From: Corynebacterium tuberculostearicum
Lineage (GTDB): Bacteria > Actinomycetota > Actinomycetes > Mycobacteriales > Mycobacteriaceae
Assembly (NCBI RefSeq): GCF_030506365.1
Contig: NZ_CP073092.1
Location: 496,001-560,000 of the forward strand
Length of the DNA: 64,000 bases
Reading direction: 5' to 3'
The notes beneath the pieces were generated by a model. That model saw only the letters and a list, made by a program, of their open reading frames with translations, was not told where the DNA came from and searched no databases. This document shows positions 1 to 9,193 of the stretch, piece after piece. The translations under genes were made by a program, and so were the position numbers. The first letter of the stretch is position 1, and each line of letters begins with the position of its first letter.

Positions 1-117
1 CTGCGCGCGCTGCGGCGGCAGGGTGGTGTGAAATGTGAGAGTGGACTCATCGAGGCGGCGCTGGATGAACTCGAGCAGCTCTTCTCCCAGGGGATTATCC
101 GTTTCCGGGTGAGCCAA
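1..117 (-). CDS. N-terminal fragment of a DEAD/DEAH-box helicase-like protein (partial)
   Basis: Only the first 39 codons lie inside the window; the gene runs off the left edge. The frame opens with TTG at 117 and reads MAHPETDNPLGEELLEF, then a stretch ending TFHTTLPPQ. On the minus strand GAGGGGG sits six bases upstream of the TTG, a good ribosome binding site that decides this start. No catalytic motif is visible in the fragment. The helicase call is inferred from context: in corynebacteria a large ATP-dependent helicase with a zinc-cluster domain commonly lies divergent from cspA, and its N-terminus has a similar LLEFI..RL pattern. It could be another protein; the coding call is firmer than the function. 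Confidence 0.6.
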   Translation of the reverse strand, partial: MAHPETDNPLGEELLEFIQRRLDESTLTFHTTLPPQRAQ

Positions 118-293
118 TTTTTACCCCCTCGTGAGCTAGGCCTATCGCTTTGGCGTGGAACGTGTCACACTGATGTGAGGCCAATGATGTCTTGGTGCGG
201 TGTTTACACTTTAAGGTACTGCTAAAGGACGCATTTACCGAACCCCTCGGCGCGGAATCGCCGCACCGCCAATCAAGAAAAGGACTGCACACC

Positions 294-497
294 ATGGCAC
301 AAGGAACCGTTAAGTGGTTTAACTCTGAAAAGGGCTACGGCTTCATCGAGCGCGCGGACGGCGAAGGCGATATCTTCGTCCACTACTCCGAGATCCAGGG
401 CAGCGGCTTTCGCACCCTAGAAGAAAACCAGCAGGTCACCTTCGAGGTAGGCTCCGGTCCGAAGGGCGAGCAGGCCCAGTCCGTGTCCGTCATCTAG
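294..497 (+). CDS. cspA: Cold-shock protein CspA
   Basis: Single-stranded nucleic acid binding protein of 67 residues that acts as an RNA chaperone in the cytoplasm. It is one OB-fold cold-shock domain: start [13 protein letters not shown]1 KGYGFI at residues 13-18 and RNP2 DIFVHYS at 26-32, with the usual aromatic residues W8, F9, Y15, F17, F28 and H30. The frame is open upstream to 192, but ATG 294 gives the family length and is preceded by AAGGA. About 180 bases separate it from the divergent helicase start, room for a long leader as is typical of cold-shock genes; I see no certain promoter. It is followed by a convergent DedA gene. Confidence 0.95.
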   Translation: MAQGTVKWFNSEKGYGFIERADGEGDIFVHYSEIQGSGFRTLEENQQVTFEVGSGPKGEQAQSVSVI

Positions 498-541
498 GCG
501 GCCGGCTCCCTCGCTCAGGCCTTTCTGCTCAGGCTTTCCTG

Positions 542-1171
542 CTACGGCGTTTCGGCGTAGCCGCGGCGGGTATCCCACCACTCGGTGAACTTATTCTGCA
601 GCTTCTGCAGGCCCACGCCGATGATGACGGCGGCGATGATGCTGACCACCACGGCCAGCGCGGGCGAATTGGAAAAGGCCATGCCGCCCAAGTAGCCGAT
701 GGCGAGCGCCTCGGACGCCCAGAGCGCGACGCCGATGGTGTCGAAGAAGACAAAGACGATCCACGGGAAGCGCATCGACCCCAGCAGGATGGTCATAAAC
801 AGGCGCGCTGAAGGAATGAAGCGGGCAATAATAATGGCCGCACCACCGCCGCGACGCATATTGCGCTTGACCCAGTTGAGCCCCTCGTAGGCCTTCGATC
901 CCTTAGGTACGCGCTGGAGCAGGGGCATGAAGCGCGTGCCCAGCAGGAAACAGAGATTATCGCCCATCATGGCGGCAATGAGCGCCACGAAAAACATGGT
1001 GGGCAGGTGCGGAAAGCCCTGGGAGCCGGACCAGGCGCCGGCCATATTGAGCGGGATTTCAGAAGGCAGCACGGGGAAGAAGCAGTCACCGAAGATCAGC
1101 ACGCCGACCAGCGGGTAGATCCACTCTGTGGACATGACGGTTTCGATCCACATAGTGATGGTGTCAACCAT
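542..1171 (-). CDS. DedA family integral membrane protein
   Basis: Predicted inner-membrane protein of 209 residues. The family is involved in membrane homeostasis, and some members are polyprenyl- or phospholipid flippases. The sequence shows the DedA signature: an N-terminal re-entrant region FFPVLPSEIPLN (about residues 31-42) after GVLIFGD, a central R...RRGGGAAIIIARFIPSARLF segment carrying the conserved R-x-x-P, and hydrophobic segments near 15-40, 50-75, 130-155 and 165-190. Length fits the family. It is convergent with cspA and divergent from topA, with 248 bases before the topA start. The exact substrate cannot be told from sequence. Confidence 0.88.
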   Translation of the reverse strand: MVDTITMWIETVMSTEWIYPLVGVLIFGDCFFPVLPSEIPLNMAGAWSGSQGFPHLPTMFFVALIAAMMGDNLCFLLGTRFMPLLQRVPKGSKAYEGLNWVKRNMRRGGGAAIIIARFIPSARLFMTILLGSMRFPWIVFVFFDTIGVALWASEALAIGYLGGMAFSNSPALAVVVSIIAAVIIGVGLQKLQNKFTEWWDTRRGYAETP

Positions 1172-1419
1172 GAATCCTCCGCGGGCGTCGTCTTGGGTGT
1201 GCTATCGTGCCCCACAATGCTTTCACAGCTACTGGGCGTTCTAAGTAGGCCAGTATAGACCCGTTCCGTGGGGGTACATAGTGCCCCTGAAAACGGCCTT
1301 TTGGCAGAACCGCGTATATGGTGCGAGAAAGGAAACGCAGATCAACTGTGTACGCTAGGGGCGATTGCTGAAAGCGTGCATACCTTATTGTTCGCATCAT
1401 CGAAAGGGATGAAGTCGAA

Positions 1420-4395
1420 GTGGCAGAAGCAGCCGGGCCGGGAAAGACCTTGGTGATCGTCGAGTCGGCGACGAAGGCGAAGAAGATTCAGCCTTACCTC
1501 GGAGATAACTACATCGTGGAGGCCTCCGTGGGCCATATCCGCGATCTTCCCCGTGGCGCTGCGGACGTTCCGGCTAAGTATAAGAAGGAATCCTGGGCGC
1601 GCCTCGGCGTGAACCCGGAGGATGACTTCGCCCCGCTGTACGTGGTGAGCCCCGATAAAAAGAAGAAGGTCGCGGACCTCAAGTCCAAGCTGAAGCAGTG
1701 CGACCAGCTCTACCTCGCAACAGACCCCGACCGCGAGGGCGAGGCCATCGCCTGGCACCTGCTGGAGGTCCTCAAGCCCAAGGTGCCGGTGCGCCGCATG
1801 GTCTTTAACGAGATCACCAAGTCCGCGATCCTGGAGGCCGCGGACAATACTCGCGACCTGGATTACAACCTTATCGACGCCCAGGAAACCCGCCGCATCC
1901 TCGACCGCCTCTACGGCTATGAGGTTTCCCCGGTGCTGTGGAAGAAGGTCATGCCGCGGCTTTCTGCCGGCCGCGTGCAGTCGGTGGCCACCCGCGTCAT
2001 CGTCGAGCGCGAGCGCGAGCGCATGGCGTTCATCCCGGCCGACTACTGGGACCTGACCGCCACGCTAGATACCGGCGCTGCGGACGCGGACAACCCTGCT
2101 ACTTTCGACGCCCGCCTCACGGCCGTCAATAGCAAGCGCGTGGCCTTGGGCCGCGACTTTGATGACCGCGGAAACGTCAAGAGCAAAGACGTCATCGTCA
2201 TCACCGAGCCGCAGGCCAAGGCGCTGGAAACCGCGCTGCGCGGTGCGGATATGCAGGTCGCTGGGGTCGAACACAAGCCCTATACGCGCAAGCCTTATGC
2301 GCCGTTTATGACCTCGACGCTGCAGCAGGAGGCCGGCCGCCGCCTGCACTTTACCTCTGAGCGCACCATGCGCATTGCGCAGCGACTGTACGAAAACGGC
2401 CACATTACTTATATGCGTACGGACTCCACCTCGCTCTCCAAGCAGGGCCTGTCCGCCGCGCGCAATTCTGCTACCAGCATCTATGGCGCAGAGTACGTCT
2501 CTGATTCCCCGCGCGTATATGACCGCAAGGTGAAAAACTCCCAGGAGGCTCACGAGGCCATCCGCCCGGCCGGCGAGTCCTTCGCTACCCCGGGCCAGCT
2601 CTCCGGCCAATTGGATGCGGAGGAGTTTAAGCTCTATGACCTGATTTGGAAGCGCACCGTCGCCTCCCAGATGGCCGATGCCAAGGGAACCTCCATGAAG
2701 GTCACCGTGGCGGGCAATGCCACTACGGATAACGGCAGCTATGACGTGGAATTTTCCGCCACCGGCCGCACCATTACCTTCCCCGGCTTCCTGAAGGCCT
2801 ACGGCGCGGACGACGCCAAGGGTGACAAGAAGGGCGAGTCCCGCCTGCCGCACTTGGAGGAGGGCCGCGGCCTGACCGCCAAGGAGGTCTCCGCCGAGGG
2901 CCACTCCACCAACCCGCCGGCGCGCTATACCGAGGCCAGCCTGGTCAAGAAGATGGAGGACCTGGGCATCGGCCGCCCGTCCACCTACGCGTCTATCATC
3001 AAGACCATCCAGGACCGCGGCTATGTGGTATCACGCGGCAATGCGCTGGTGCCTTCGTGGGTTGCCTTCGCCGTCGTGGGCCTGTTGGAGGAAAACTTCA
3101 CCGAGCTGGTGGACTATGACTTCACCTCTTCCATGGAAGACGAGCTAGACCAGATTGCCACCGGTATCGAGGACGGCACTGCTTGGCTTAATGGCTTCTA
3201 CTTTGGCAACGCCGAGGCCAACGAGCAGAAGGCGGCTTCCATTGCCCGGCACGGCGGCTTGAAGTCGCTTATCGACGTCAACCTGGAAGCCATCGACGCC
3301 CGCAAGGTCAACTCCCTGCGCCTTTACACCGACACCGAGGGCCGCGACGTCTTTGTCCGCGTAGGCCGTTACGGCCCGTACATCGAGCGCGCCGTTGGCA
3401 CTAATGACGACGGCAGCATCGAGTATCAGCGCGCTAACCTGTCCGAAACCGTCACCCCGGATGGTTTGAACGAGGAGCTGGCGGAAAAGCTTTTCGCCAC
3501 CCCGCAGGGCGGCCGCGAGCTGGGCGAGAACCCAGAAAACGGCCGCATGATCGTGGCCAAGGAAGGCCGCTTCGGACCCTATGTCACCGAGGTCGTCCGC
3601 GAGGATGAGCGGGAGAAGGCCGAGGGTGAGGCCGAGGAGATCGTCGCCAAGGAGCGCGCTGAGGAGGACAAGCAACGCGCCGAGGAAGGCAAGCGCGCCA
3701 AGAATTGGGAAACCAAGACGGCCGCGAAGCAGAAGGAAAAGCGCGTCAAGGAGTACATCGAGAACAAGCTCAAGCCGGGTACGGCTTCGCTGTTTAGCTC
3801 CATGGAACCCTCCACTGTGACTTTGGAGGAGGCCCTCAAGCTGCTTTCTCTGCCGCGCGAGGTGGGCGAGGACGACGGCGTGATGATCACCGCGCAGAAC
3901 GGGCGCTATGGCCCGTACCTGAAGAAGGGTACCGATTCGCGCTCGCTGGCTAAGGAAGAGCAGATCTTCACCATCACCTTGGACGAGGCCCGCCGCATCT
4001 ACGCCGAGCCGAAGCGTCGCGGCCGCGCCGCGGCCCAGCCGCCGATTAAGCAGCTGGGCGATAACGACGTCTCCGGCAAGCCCATGACCGTCAAGGACGG
4101 CCGCTTCGGCCCCTATGTCACCGATGGCACCACCAATGCCTCCCTGCGCCGCGGCGATGACCCGGAGCAGCTTACCGACGCCCGCGCGAACGAACTCCTT
4201 TCCGAGCGCCGCGCCAAGGAAGCTTCCGGCGAGACCAAGAAGAAGTCCACCAAGAAGTCCTCTAAGAAGACGACGAAGAAGAAGGCGACTAAGAAGGCCA
4301 CCAAGAAGTCCACGAAGAAGGCTGGCAAGAAGGCAACTAAGAAGCCTTCGCCCGGCACGAAGAACGTGGTAAAGGCCGGCTCGCGCAAGAAGTAA
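1420..4395 (+). CDS. topA: DNA topoisomerase I
   Basis: Type IA topoisomerase, 991 residues, which relaxes negative supercoils. The N-terminal TOPRIM domain has LVIVESATKAKK (residues 10-21) and the metal-binding DPDREGEAIAWHL, with D102 and D104. The catalytic tyrosine is Y331 in GHITYMRTDST. The C-terminal half carries several GRYGPY/GRFGPYV repeats (about residues 645-930) of the actinobacterial topoisomerase C-terminal domain. A tail from about residue 935 is almost only Lys, Thr, Ser and Ala in KKxTKK repeats, a known actinobacterial feature that helps processivity. The start is GTG 1420, behind AAAGGGATG; ATG 1409 is out of frame. Monocistronic or co-transcribed with the short gene behind it. 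Confidence 0.97.
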   Translation: MAEAAGPGKTLVIVESATKAKKIQPYLGDNYIVEASVGHIRDLPRGAADVPAKYKKESWARLGVNPEDDFAPLYVVSPDKKKKVADLKSKLKQCDQLYLATDPDREGEAIAWHLLEVLKPKVPVRRMVFNEITKSAILEAADNTRDLDYNLIDAQETRRILDRLYGYEVSPVLWKKVMPRLSAGRVQSVATRVIVERERERMAFIPADYWDLTATLDTGAADADNPATFDARLTAVNSKRVALGRDFDDRGNVKSKDVIVITEPQAKALETALRGADMQVAGVEHKPYTRKPYAPFMTSTLQQEAGRRLHFTSERTMRIAQRLYENGHITYMRTDSTSLSKQGLSAARNSATSIYGAEYVSDSPRVYDRKVKNSQEAHEAIRPAGESFATPGQLSGQLDAEEFKLYDLIWKRTVASQMADAKGTSMKVTVAGNATTDNGSYDVEFSATGRTITFPGFLKAYGADDAKGDKKGESRLPHLEEGRGLTAKEVSAEGHSTNPPARYTEASLVKKMEDLGIGRPSTYASIIKTIQDRGYVVSRGNALVPSWVAFAVVGLLEENFTELVDYDFTSSMEDELDQIATGIEDGTAWLNGFYFGNAEANEQKAASIARHGGLKSLIDVNLEAIDARKVNSLRLYTDTEGRDVFVRVGRYGPYIERAVGTNDDGSIEYQRANLSETVTPDGLNEELAEKLFATPQGGRELGENPENGRMIVAKEGRFGPYVTEVVREDEREKAEGEAEEIVAKERAEEDKQRAEEGKRAKNWETKTAAKQKEKRVKEYIENKLKPGTASLFSSMEPSTVTLEEALKLLSLPREVGEDDGVMITAQNGRYGPYLKKGTDSRSLAKEEQIFTITLDEARRIYAEPKRRGRAAAQPPIKQLGDNDVSGKPMTVKDGRFGPYVTDGTTNASLRRGDDPEQLTDARANELLSERRAKEASGETKKKSTKKSSKKTTKKKATKKATKKSTKKAGKKATKKPSPGTKNVVKAGSRKK

Positions 4396-4413
4396 CCGCG
4401 TAAGGTGGCGGGC

Positions 4414-5010
4414 ATGAACGATTTTCTTGCCCGCACCCAAGAAGGCGCCGCGGCCCTGCGGCGCGCCGTCACCGACATCAGCGCGCGGCCGCAGCTTTTG
4501 GCCTCGGTACGCGAAGAGCCCGCCGTTGGCGCCGGAGTCTTAGCCGGGGCTATCGCCCAGGTGGAAAAGGCCCGCACCCTGACCCGTCCTTCGGTGCTCG
4601 GCGTGGCGGCCGTAACGGCGAGCCATGCCGCCTATGCGTGGAGCCTGTATCGCCGCGGCGCGCGCAATGATGCTCTGGGTTGGGGCCTGCGCGCGGCCGC
4701 GTGGGGCGCGGGCGTTGCCGCCACTCGCACACAGCCGACGGCCGCTGCGGTCGCGGTGGGCGGCGCGGCGGTGCTCACGACCTCGGCAATGGCGGGAGAT
4801 CCAGCACTGCGCACCGAGGCCGGCAAGGGCATCAGCCACGGCGCCAACCTGCTCGTTGTGGCCGAGGGGCTGACGGCCCTGCGCGCGGCACTCGCGCAGC
4901 ACTATCGCGGTAAGCGGAAGCAGGGGGCGCGCTTGTTATGCGCGGCCGAGGCGGGCGCCCTAGCGGTCGGCCACCTGCTGCTGATTGATGGCCTGTGCCG
5001 CACGCGGTAG
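4414..5010 (+). CDS. Small integral membrane protein of unknown function
   Basis: About 198 residues with alternating Ala/Val/Gly-rich hydrophobic stretches (roughly residues 45-75, 85-105, 110-130, 145-165 and 175-195), so probably a polytopic membrane protein. ATG 4414 was chosen because AAGG lies eight bases upstream; GTG 4405 is in frame but overlaps that site. It begins 18 bases after topA and may share its transcript. Its last 51 bases overlap the 3' end of the convergent DUF418 gene. Corynebacteria have a comparable hypothetical membrane protein after topA, but I recognise no domain and assign no function. Confidence 0.7.
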   Translation: MNDFLARTQEGAAALRRAVTDISARPQLLASVREEPAVGAGVLAGAIAQVEKARTLTRPSVLGVAAVTASHAAYAWSLYRRGARNDALGWGLRAAAWGAGVAATRTQPTAAAVAVGGAAVLTTSAMAGDPALRTEAGKGISHGANLLVVAEGLTALRAALAQHYRGKRKQGARLLCAAEAGALAVGHLLLIDGLCRTR

Positions 5011-6198
5011 CTGCGGCTGCATCGTCGGTCCGTAGGACAGGCGGCGGTGCACCGCCTCGAACGGCCCGCGGAGGTCGAAGACTTCCAGCACGCAGGCCCC
5101 GATAAGCGTGGTCAACCACACCGCGAAGGCCAGCGCAGCCTGGCCGAAGGCACCCAGATCGTGGCCGAAGTTCAGCGTGAACGGGTGCACGAGGAAGAAA
5201 AAGAAAATGGACTGCCCCACGTAGCCGCTCATGGAGCGCTTGCCCAGCGCCGCAAAGGGCCACAGCACCGCGGGCAGCGGCGCGCCGGCTGAAAGCCGCT
5301 CCTGCACCGGCTGCAGCAGCAGCGCGAGCCCGGCCAGGATGCCAGGCCCGGTAAAGACGCCGATGAAAGCGTTGGCATTATTGGCCGCATTGGCCCAGCG
5401 CTGCCCGATGACCCCCAGCGTGCTCAAAGACCACAAGCTACCGATTACGACGGTAATGGCCACCGCAATGGCGACCCAGCGCAGGAGGGTGGGGCGGTGA
5501 GAGGGGACGTCGGCAAGCACGCTCTGGCGCGCCCACACAAAGCCCACGAGCATGACGGGCAGGTACATCAGCACAATGATCGGCGTGGCAACAGCCTGGC
5601 TGCCAAGGGTAATAAGCTGGCTGAGCAGCAGATCGGGGTAGGACTCGATGGTGCCAATGCCCTCCGTGGCCACCACGCCGCTGGGATCCACAGCGCCGGA
5701 AATGAAGGCCACCACCCCGCCCAGCGCGCACAGCGCGAATAGGATATAGGCAACGCGCAGGAGGGTAGAATCCCGTTTGCGCAGCAGGAAGGCGATGATA
5801 ATTCCCGCCACGCCATAGAAGAACATAATGTCGCCCCAAAACAGCAGCACCAGGTGCACTGCGCCCATGAGCGCCAAGAAGGCATAGCGCTTGGCGATGA
5901 CCCAGCGCGCCGCCCGCACCGGAAACCCGCGCCGCCACAGACTCATCGCAATGAGCCCCACGCCAAAGCCGAGCAGGGTAGAAAACATGGGCAGGCCGCG
6001 GTTGTGGACAAAGAAGGCGCCGAAGACAACGGCCGCCTTATCCCACGCGCTGCCATCGATGATGCCGCCGAAATAGCTGCCCGGCCGGTCGGTGGTGATG
6101 ATCCATGCCGTGGTCATATTGGCCATGGCGATGCCTAGAAGGGCCATGCCGCGCGCCACATCGGGCACGATCATGCGGGGCCGGGGAGCTGAGCTCAC
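4960..6198 (-). CDS. DUF418 domain-containing membrane protein (YeiB-like)
   Basis: Polytopic membrane protein of 412 residues. The opening PDVARGMALLGIAMANM (about residues 13-29) is the typical start of the YeiB/DUF418 family, which is related to acyltransferase-3 membrane proteins. About ten hydrophobic segments follow, and the C-terminal part has GKRSMSGYVGQS and a late NFG-x-DLG motif characteristic of DUF418. The start is GTG 6198; an ATG lies eight codons inside. It lies 12 bases downstream of the cyclase gene on the same strand, so the two are probably one transcript. Function is unknown; family members have been linked to transport or modification of envelope compounds. Confidence 0.82.
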   Translation of the reverse strand: MSSAPRPRMIVPDVARGMALLGIAMANMTTAWIITTDRPGSYFGGIIDGSAWDKAAVVFGAFFVHNRGLPMFSTLLGFGVGLIAMSLWRRGFPVRAARWVIAKRYAFLALMGAVHLVLLFWGDIMFFYGVAGIIIAFLLRKRDSTLLRVAYILFALCALGGVVAFISGAVDPSGVVATEGIGTIESYPDLLLSQLITLGSQAVATPIIVLMYLPVMLVGFVWARQSVLADVPSHRPTLLRWVAIAVAITVVIGSLWSLSTLGVIGQRWANAANNANAFIGVFTGPGILAGLALLLQPVQERLSAGAPLPAVLWPFAALGKRSMSGYVGQSIFFFFLVHPFTLNFGHDLGAFGQAALAFAVWLTTLIGACVLEVFDLRGPFEAVHRRLSYGPTMQPQLPRAAQAINQQQVADR

Positions 6199-6210
6199 TT
6201 AAAAACCTCG

Positions 6211-7743
6211 TTATACCTCGGAACGTTCTGCCAGGGTAGCGCGGATAGGGCGAGCCAGCTGGGTCATGCGGTGACGCCCGCGCAGCTCAATGGATTTCAT
6301 CATAGTCCAGCGGGCCTGCTCGGCCTCGTTAGCGGTCTTGAGCGTGGCGGCGTTGGTAAGAACCTGGCCCGGGGTGTCCTTGGCCAGCTCGGTCAGGCGC
6401 GCAGCCTCGTTCACGGCGTCACCAATGACGGTGTATTCGAAGCGATCCGCGCCGCCGATATGCCCGGCCACAACGTGCCCCGCCGCCACGCCAATGCCCG
6501 CCTGCAGCTCCAGCCCGCGCAACTCGCCGCGCAGCTCGCGGGCGGCCTGCAGCGCCATGGAGGCGGAATCATAAACATTGAGCGGCGCGCCAAAGACAGC
6601 CAGCGCGGCATCGCCCTGGAACTTGTTAATGATGCCTTTATTGCGGTGCACCACCTCGACGACGTGCTCGAAGAACTTATTGAGCTCCTCCACTACCTCC
6701 TCGGGGGAGTGGTTGACGGCGAAGGTAGTAGAACCGATGACGTCAATGAAGAGCACAGCGACCTTGCGGTCCTCGCCGCCCAACTCGGGGCGCTCCTCTA
6801 GGGCGCGCTGCGCCACCTCGACGCCGACGTAGCGGCCGAAGATATCGCGCACGCGCTGGCGCTCGCGCAGGCCGCGCATCATCTCGTTGAAACCGGCCTG
6901 CAGTACGCCCAGCTCGGACCCGTCATAGATATCGACCTCGGCATCGTTCTCGCCACGGCGCACCCGGTTAATGGCGTCCTGCAGCTCCACGATCGGGTCC
7001 ACCACGCTCATCACCGCGAAGCTAGTACCGATAAACCCGGTGGCCAGGGCGGTAAGTGCCAGGGCCGTGATGGCGGGAACCAGGTCTCCTGCGGTGCCGG
7101 AGAAGAGCCCGGTGCGCTGGGCGATGAGTACGAGCAAGATGCCTACTAGTGGTACGCCGGAGGTCATCAGCCAGGTCGAAATGAGGCGGTACTTGATGGG
7201 CGGCTCCAGGGTGGCATCCTCGAAGCGGCGCGCCACTGCCTGGGCGGCCACCGGGCGTACGAGGCGCTCTGCCTGCAGGTAGGTCAAGATGACCACCACA
7301 AGGCCGGCCAGGGTGGCGGACACGCCCACGACGAGCCCGAGGCTGGCAGCTTCCCGGCCGGAAATCACCACGGCCAGGATGATGCCGATGAGCCACACCG
7401 CGGCCGCCACCACGGATTGGTAGACGGGGATGCGCAGCACCAGGTTGCGCACCATATTCGGATCGTGCTCGTCCGGGTTGCGCTGCCAGTCCAGCACCGG
7501 GCGGAAAAGCAGCAGGGTGACGGCGATGCCGATGACCACGGCAAAGATGAGGTACACCGCGGCGACGCCCATCAGGCTGGGCAGCTCGGCGGCAAAGTCC
7601 TTAATCTCCGGCATCGGCAGGAAATAAAGGACAAAGGTCATGATGGCGATGGCGCCGATGAGGTTCGCGCCAAGGACTAAGGCGGCGTAGACCGGCCATT
7701 GGGTACCCATGAGCCATCGTGCGCCGCGCAGTAGTCTGTTCAT
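6211..7743 (-). CDS. Membrane-bound class III adenylate/guanylate cyclase with HAMP domain
   Basis: A 510-residue signalling enzyme expected to make cAMP from ATP. The N-terminal third has six hydrophobic segments, then a HAMP-like linker (DPIVELQDAINRVRRGEND, about residues 245-263), then the class III catalytic domain with VLFIDVIGSTTF (first metal-binding Asp) and INKFQGDAALAVFGAP (second metal site). The start is ATG 7743; the frame is open further upstream only as antisense of holB. In C. glutamicum one such membrane cyclase, CyaB, makes cAMP for the regulator GlxR, and its gene lies near topA. That supports the same role here, but substrate specificity is not proven. Confidence 0.88.
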   Translation of the reverse strand: MNRLLRGARWLMGTQWPVYAALVLGANLIGAIAIMTFVLYFLPMPEIKDFAAELPSLMGVAAVYLIFAVVIGIAVTLLLFRPVLDWQRNPDEHDPNMVRNLVLRIPVYQSVVAAAVWLIGIILAVVISGREAASLGLVVGVSATLAGLVVVILTYLQAERLVRPVAAQAVARRFEDATLEPPIKYRLISTWLMTSGVPLVGILLVLIAQRTGLFSGTAGDLVPAITALALTALATGFIGTSFAVMSVVDPIVELQDAINRVRRGENDAEVDIYDGSELGVLQAGFNEMMRGLRERQRVRDIFGRYVGVEVAQRALEERPELGGEDRKVAVLFIDVIGSTTFAVNHSPEEVVEELNKFFEHVVEVVHRNKGIINKFQGDAALAVFGAPLNVYDSASMALQAARELRGELRGLELQAGIGVAAGHVVAGHIGGADRFEYTVIGDAVNEAARLTELAKDTPGQVLTNAATLKTANEAEQARWTMMKSIELRGRHRMTQLARPIRATLAERSEV

Positions 7744-7780
7744 GCCTTCATACTTTAGTAAGACCAGTAGGCTAGGGCGA

Positions 7781-8980
7781 GTGAATACCGGAAGCGTTGC
7801 GCAAAGATTGGCAGATACCCCAGGTGTGGCCCGCACTATCCTGGGCGCCGCCCGGGCAGCTCGGGGGATGCCGGGGGCAGACCCGCGGGCGATGAGCCAT
7901 TCCTGGCTATTTACCGGCCCGCCGGGCTCCGGCCGTTCCTTGGCTGCCATCGATTTTGCGGCCGCGCTCATGTGCACGGACCCAGAGGAGCCAGGCTGCG
8001 GCCGGTGCGAGGCCTGCCGCGCGGTGCTGGAGACCAAACAGCACACCGATCTGGTCCTCGTGGATCCGCAGGAGGTCATCATTCCCGTGGATACGGTGCG
8101 CGAGGTCATCGGCCGCGCGGCGAGCCTGCCCACGGTGGCCCCTTGGCGCGTGGTGATCTTCAACAACGCCGACCGCCTCAACAATAACGGCGCGAATGCC
8201 CTACTCAAGACGGTAGAGGAGCCGCCGGCGCGCACCGTGATCATCATGTGCGCGCCTTCCGACGCCCCCGAGGACTTCTCCCAGACCCTTCGCTCGCGCT
8301 GCCGGCACCTGTACATTCCCTCCCCGTCGGTGGAGAGCATTACCGCCCAGTTGGTCAGCGAGGGCGCCTCGGATCACGACGCCCACTTGGCCGCCCTTAC
8401 CTCCCTCCGCCACGTCGGCAGGGCGCGGCGCCTGGTCAACGATCCGGCGGTGCAAAAACGCCGCGCGGTGGCCATCAACTTGGCAGAGGACGTCTTCCAC
8501 GGCTCCCAAGGCTTCCAGGCGGTGACCTCGCTGCTGAAGCTGGTGGACTCGGAGGCGAAGGAGTCGCATAAGGACCAGGAAGAGGCCGAGCTGGCGAAGC
8601 TGGAACAGACCCTCGGCGTCGGCGCGAAGGGCAAGGGCGCGGCCAAGGCGCAGCGCGACGCCCGCTCCGCCATCAAGGATCTGCAGGACCAGCACAAAAA
8701 GCGGGCGAAGCGCCGCGTGATCGACAACCTGGACCTCGTGCTTGTTGATCTCTCTGGCGTCTACCGCGATGCGCTCATGCAGAAGGTGGGCGCGCAGGTG
8801 GATCTCACCCACCCGGATTTCGCTGGACTTTCTGGTGAGATCGCGCAGCGCGTGAGCGAAGAAGGCCTGCTGGAGTGCCAAGCGGCCATCACGTTGTGCC
8901 GCGAGCAGCTCACCCAAAACGTCGGCACGCAGATTGCCTTCGACGGGTTGGTGGGCCGCTTGCGCCGTGCGTGCCTGTAG
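7781..8980 (+). CDS. holB: DNA polymerase III subunit delta'
   Basis: Clamp-loader subunit of the replicative polymerase, 399 residues. It shows Walker A GPPGSGRS (residues 46-53), the Cys-rich zinc module CTDPEEPGCGRCEAC, a sensor-type region FNNADRLNNNGANALLKTVEEPP, and LRSRC containing the SRC motif. The start is GTG 7781, preceded by AGGCTAGGG. This is 37 bases from the divergent cyclase start, so the two promoters must overlap. A charged Lys/Glu/Ala segment around residues 265-310 links the ATPase-like part to the collar domain. The tRNA-Thr gene follows 76 bases downstream. Confidence 0.95.
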   Translation: MNTGSVAQRLADTPGVARTILGAARAARGMPGADPRAMSHSWLFTGPPGSGRSLAAIDFAAALMCTDPEEPGCGRCEACRAVLETKQHTDLVLVDPQEVIIPVDTVREVIGRAASLPTVAPWRVVIFNNADRLNNNGANALLKTVEEPPARTVIIMCAPSDAPEDFSQTLRSRCRHLYIPSPSVESITAQLVSEGASDHDAHLAALTSLRHVGRARRLVNDPAVQKRRAVAINLAEDVFHGSQGFQAVTSLLKLVDSEAKESHKDQEEAELAKLEQTLGVGAKGKGAAKAQRDARSAIKDLQDQHKKRAKRRVIDNLDLVLVDLSGVYRDALMQKVGAQVDLTHPDFAGLSGEIAQRVSEEGLLECQAAITLCREQLTQNVGTQIAFDGLVGRLRRACL

Positions 8981-9056
8981 GTGGGGCCCGATTTCTATTC
9001 CGCGGCGCCCCTAGGTTAAACTCTCTCTTGCTGCACTGGCGCATGCCGAGCAGCGC

Positions 9057-9132
9057 GCCGCCTTAGCTCAGTCGGTAGAGCATTTCACTCGTAATGAAAA
9101 GGTCGCGAGTTCGATTCTCGCAGGCGGCTCCA
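9057..9132 (+). tRNA. tRNA-Thr (anticodon CGT)
   Basis: Complete cloverleaf: acceptor GCCGCCT paired with AGGCGGC, D-arm GCTC/GAGC, anticodon stem TTTCA/TGAAA around loop CTCGTAA (anticodon CGT), T-arm GCGAG-TTCGATT-CTCGC, discriminator T and an encoded CCA at 9130-9132. It reads threonine codon ACG. It is followed directly by a strong terminator and is probably transcribed alone or with holB. Confidence 0.97.
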
Positions 9133-9136
9133 CATC

Positions 9137-9179
9137 AAATCCCCCGTGACTAGTGCAAATGGTTACGGGGGATTATTTT
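9137..9179 (+). terminator. Rho-independent terminator after tRNA-Thr
   Basis: Inverted repeat AATCCCCCGT...ACGGGGGATT with a short loop, followed by ATTTTT. It begins five bases after the tRNA CCA end. On the other strand it may also stop the convergent thioesterase gene. Confidence 0.9.
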
Positions 9180-9193
9180 TGCTTGCGTCGGTA

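Noticed and set aside
4200..4395. Repeat or frameshift artefact at the topA 3' end (AAG-rich repeats)
   Set aside because: Lys-rich C-terminal tails are a known feature of actinobacterial topoisomerase I and the frame is uninterrupted.
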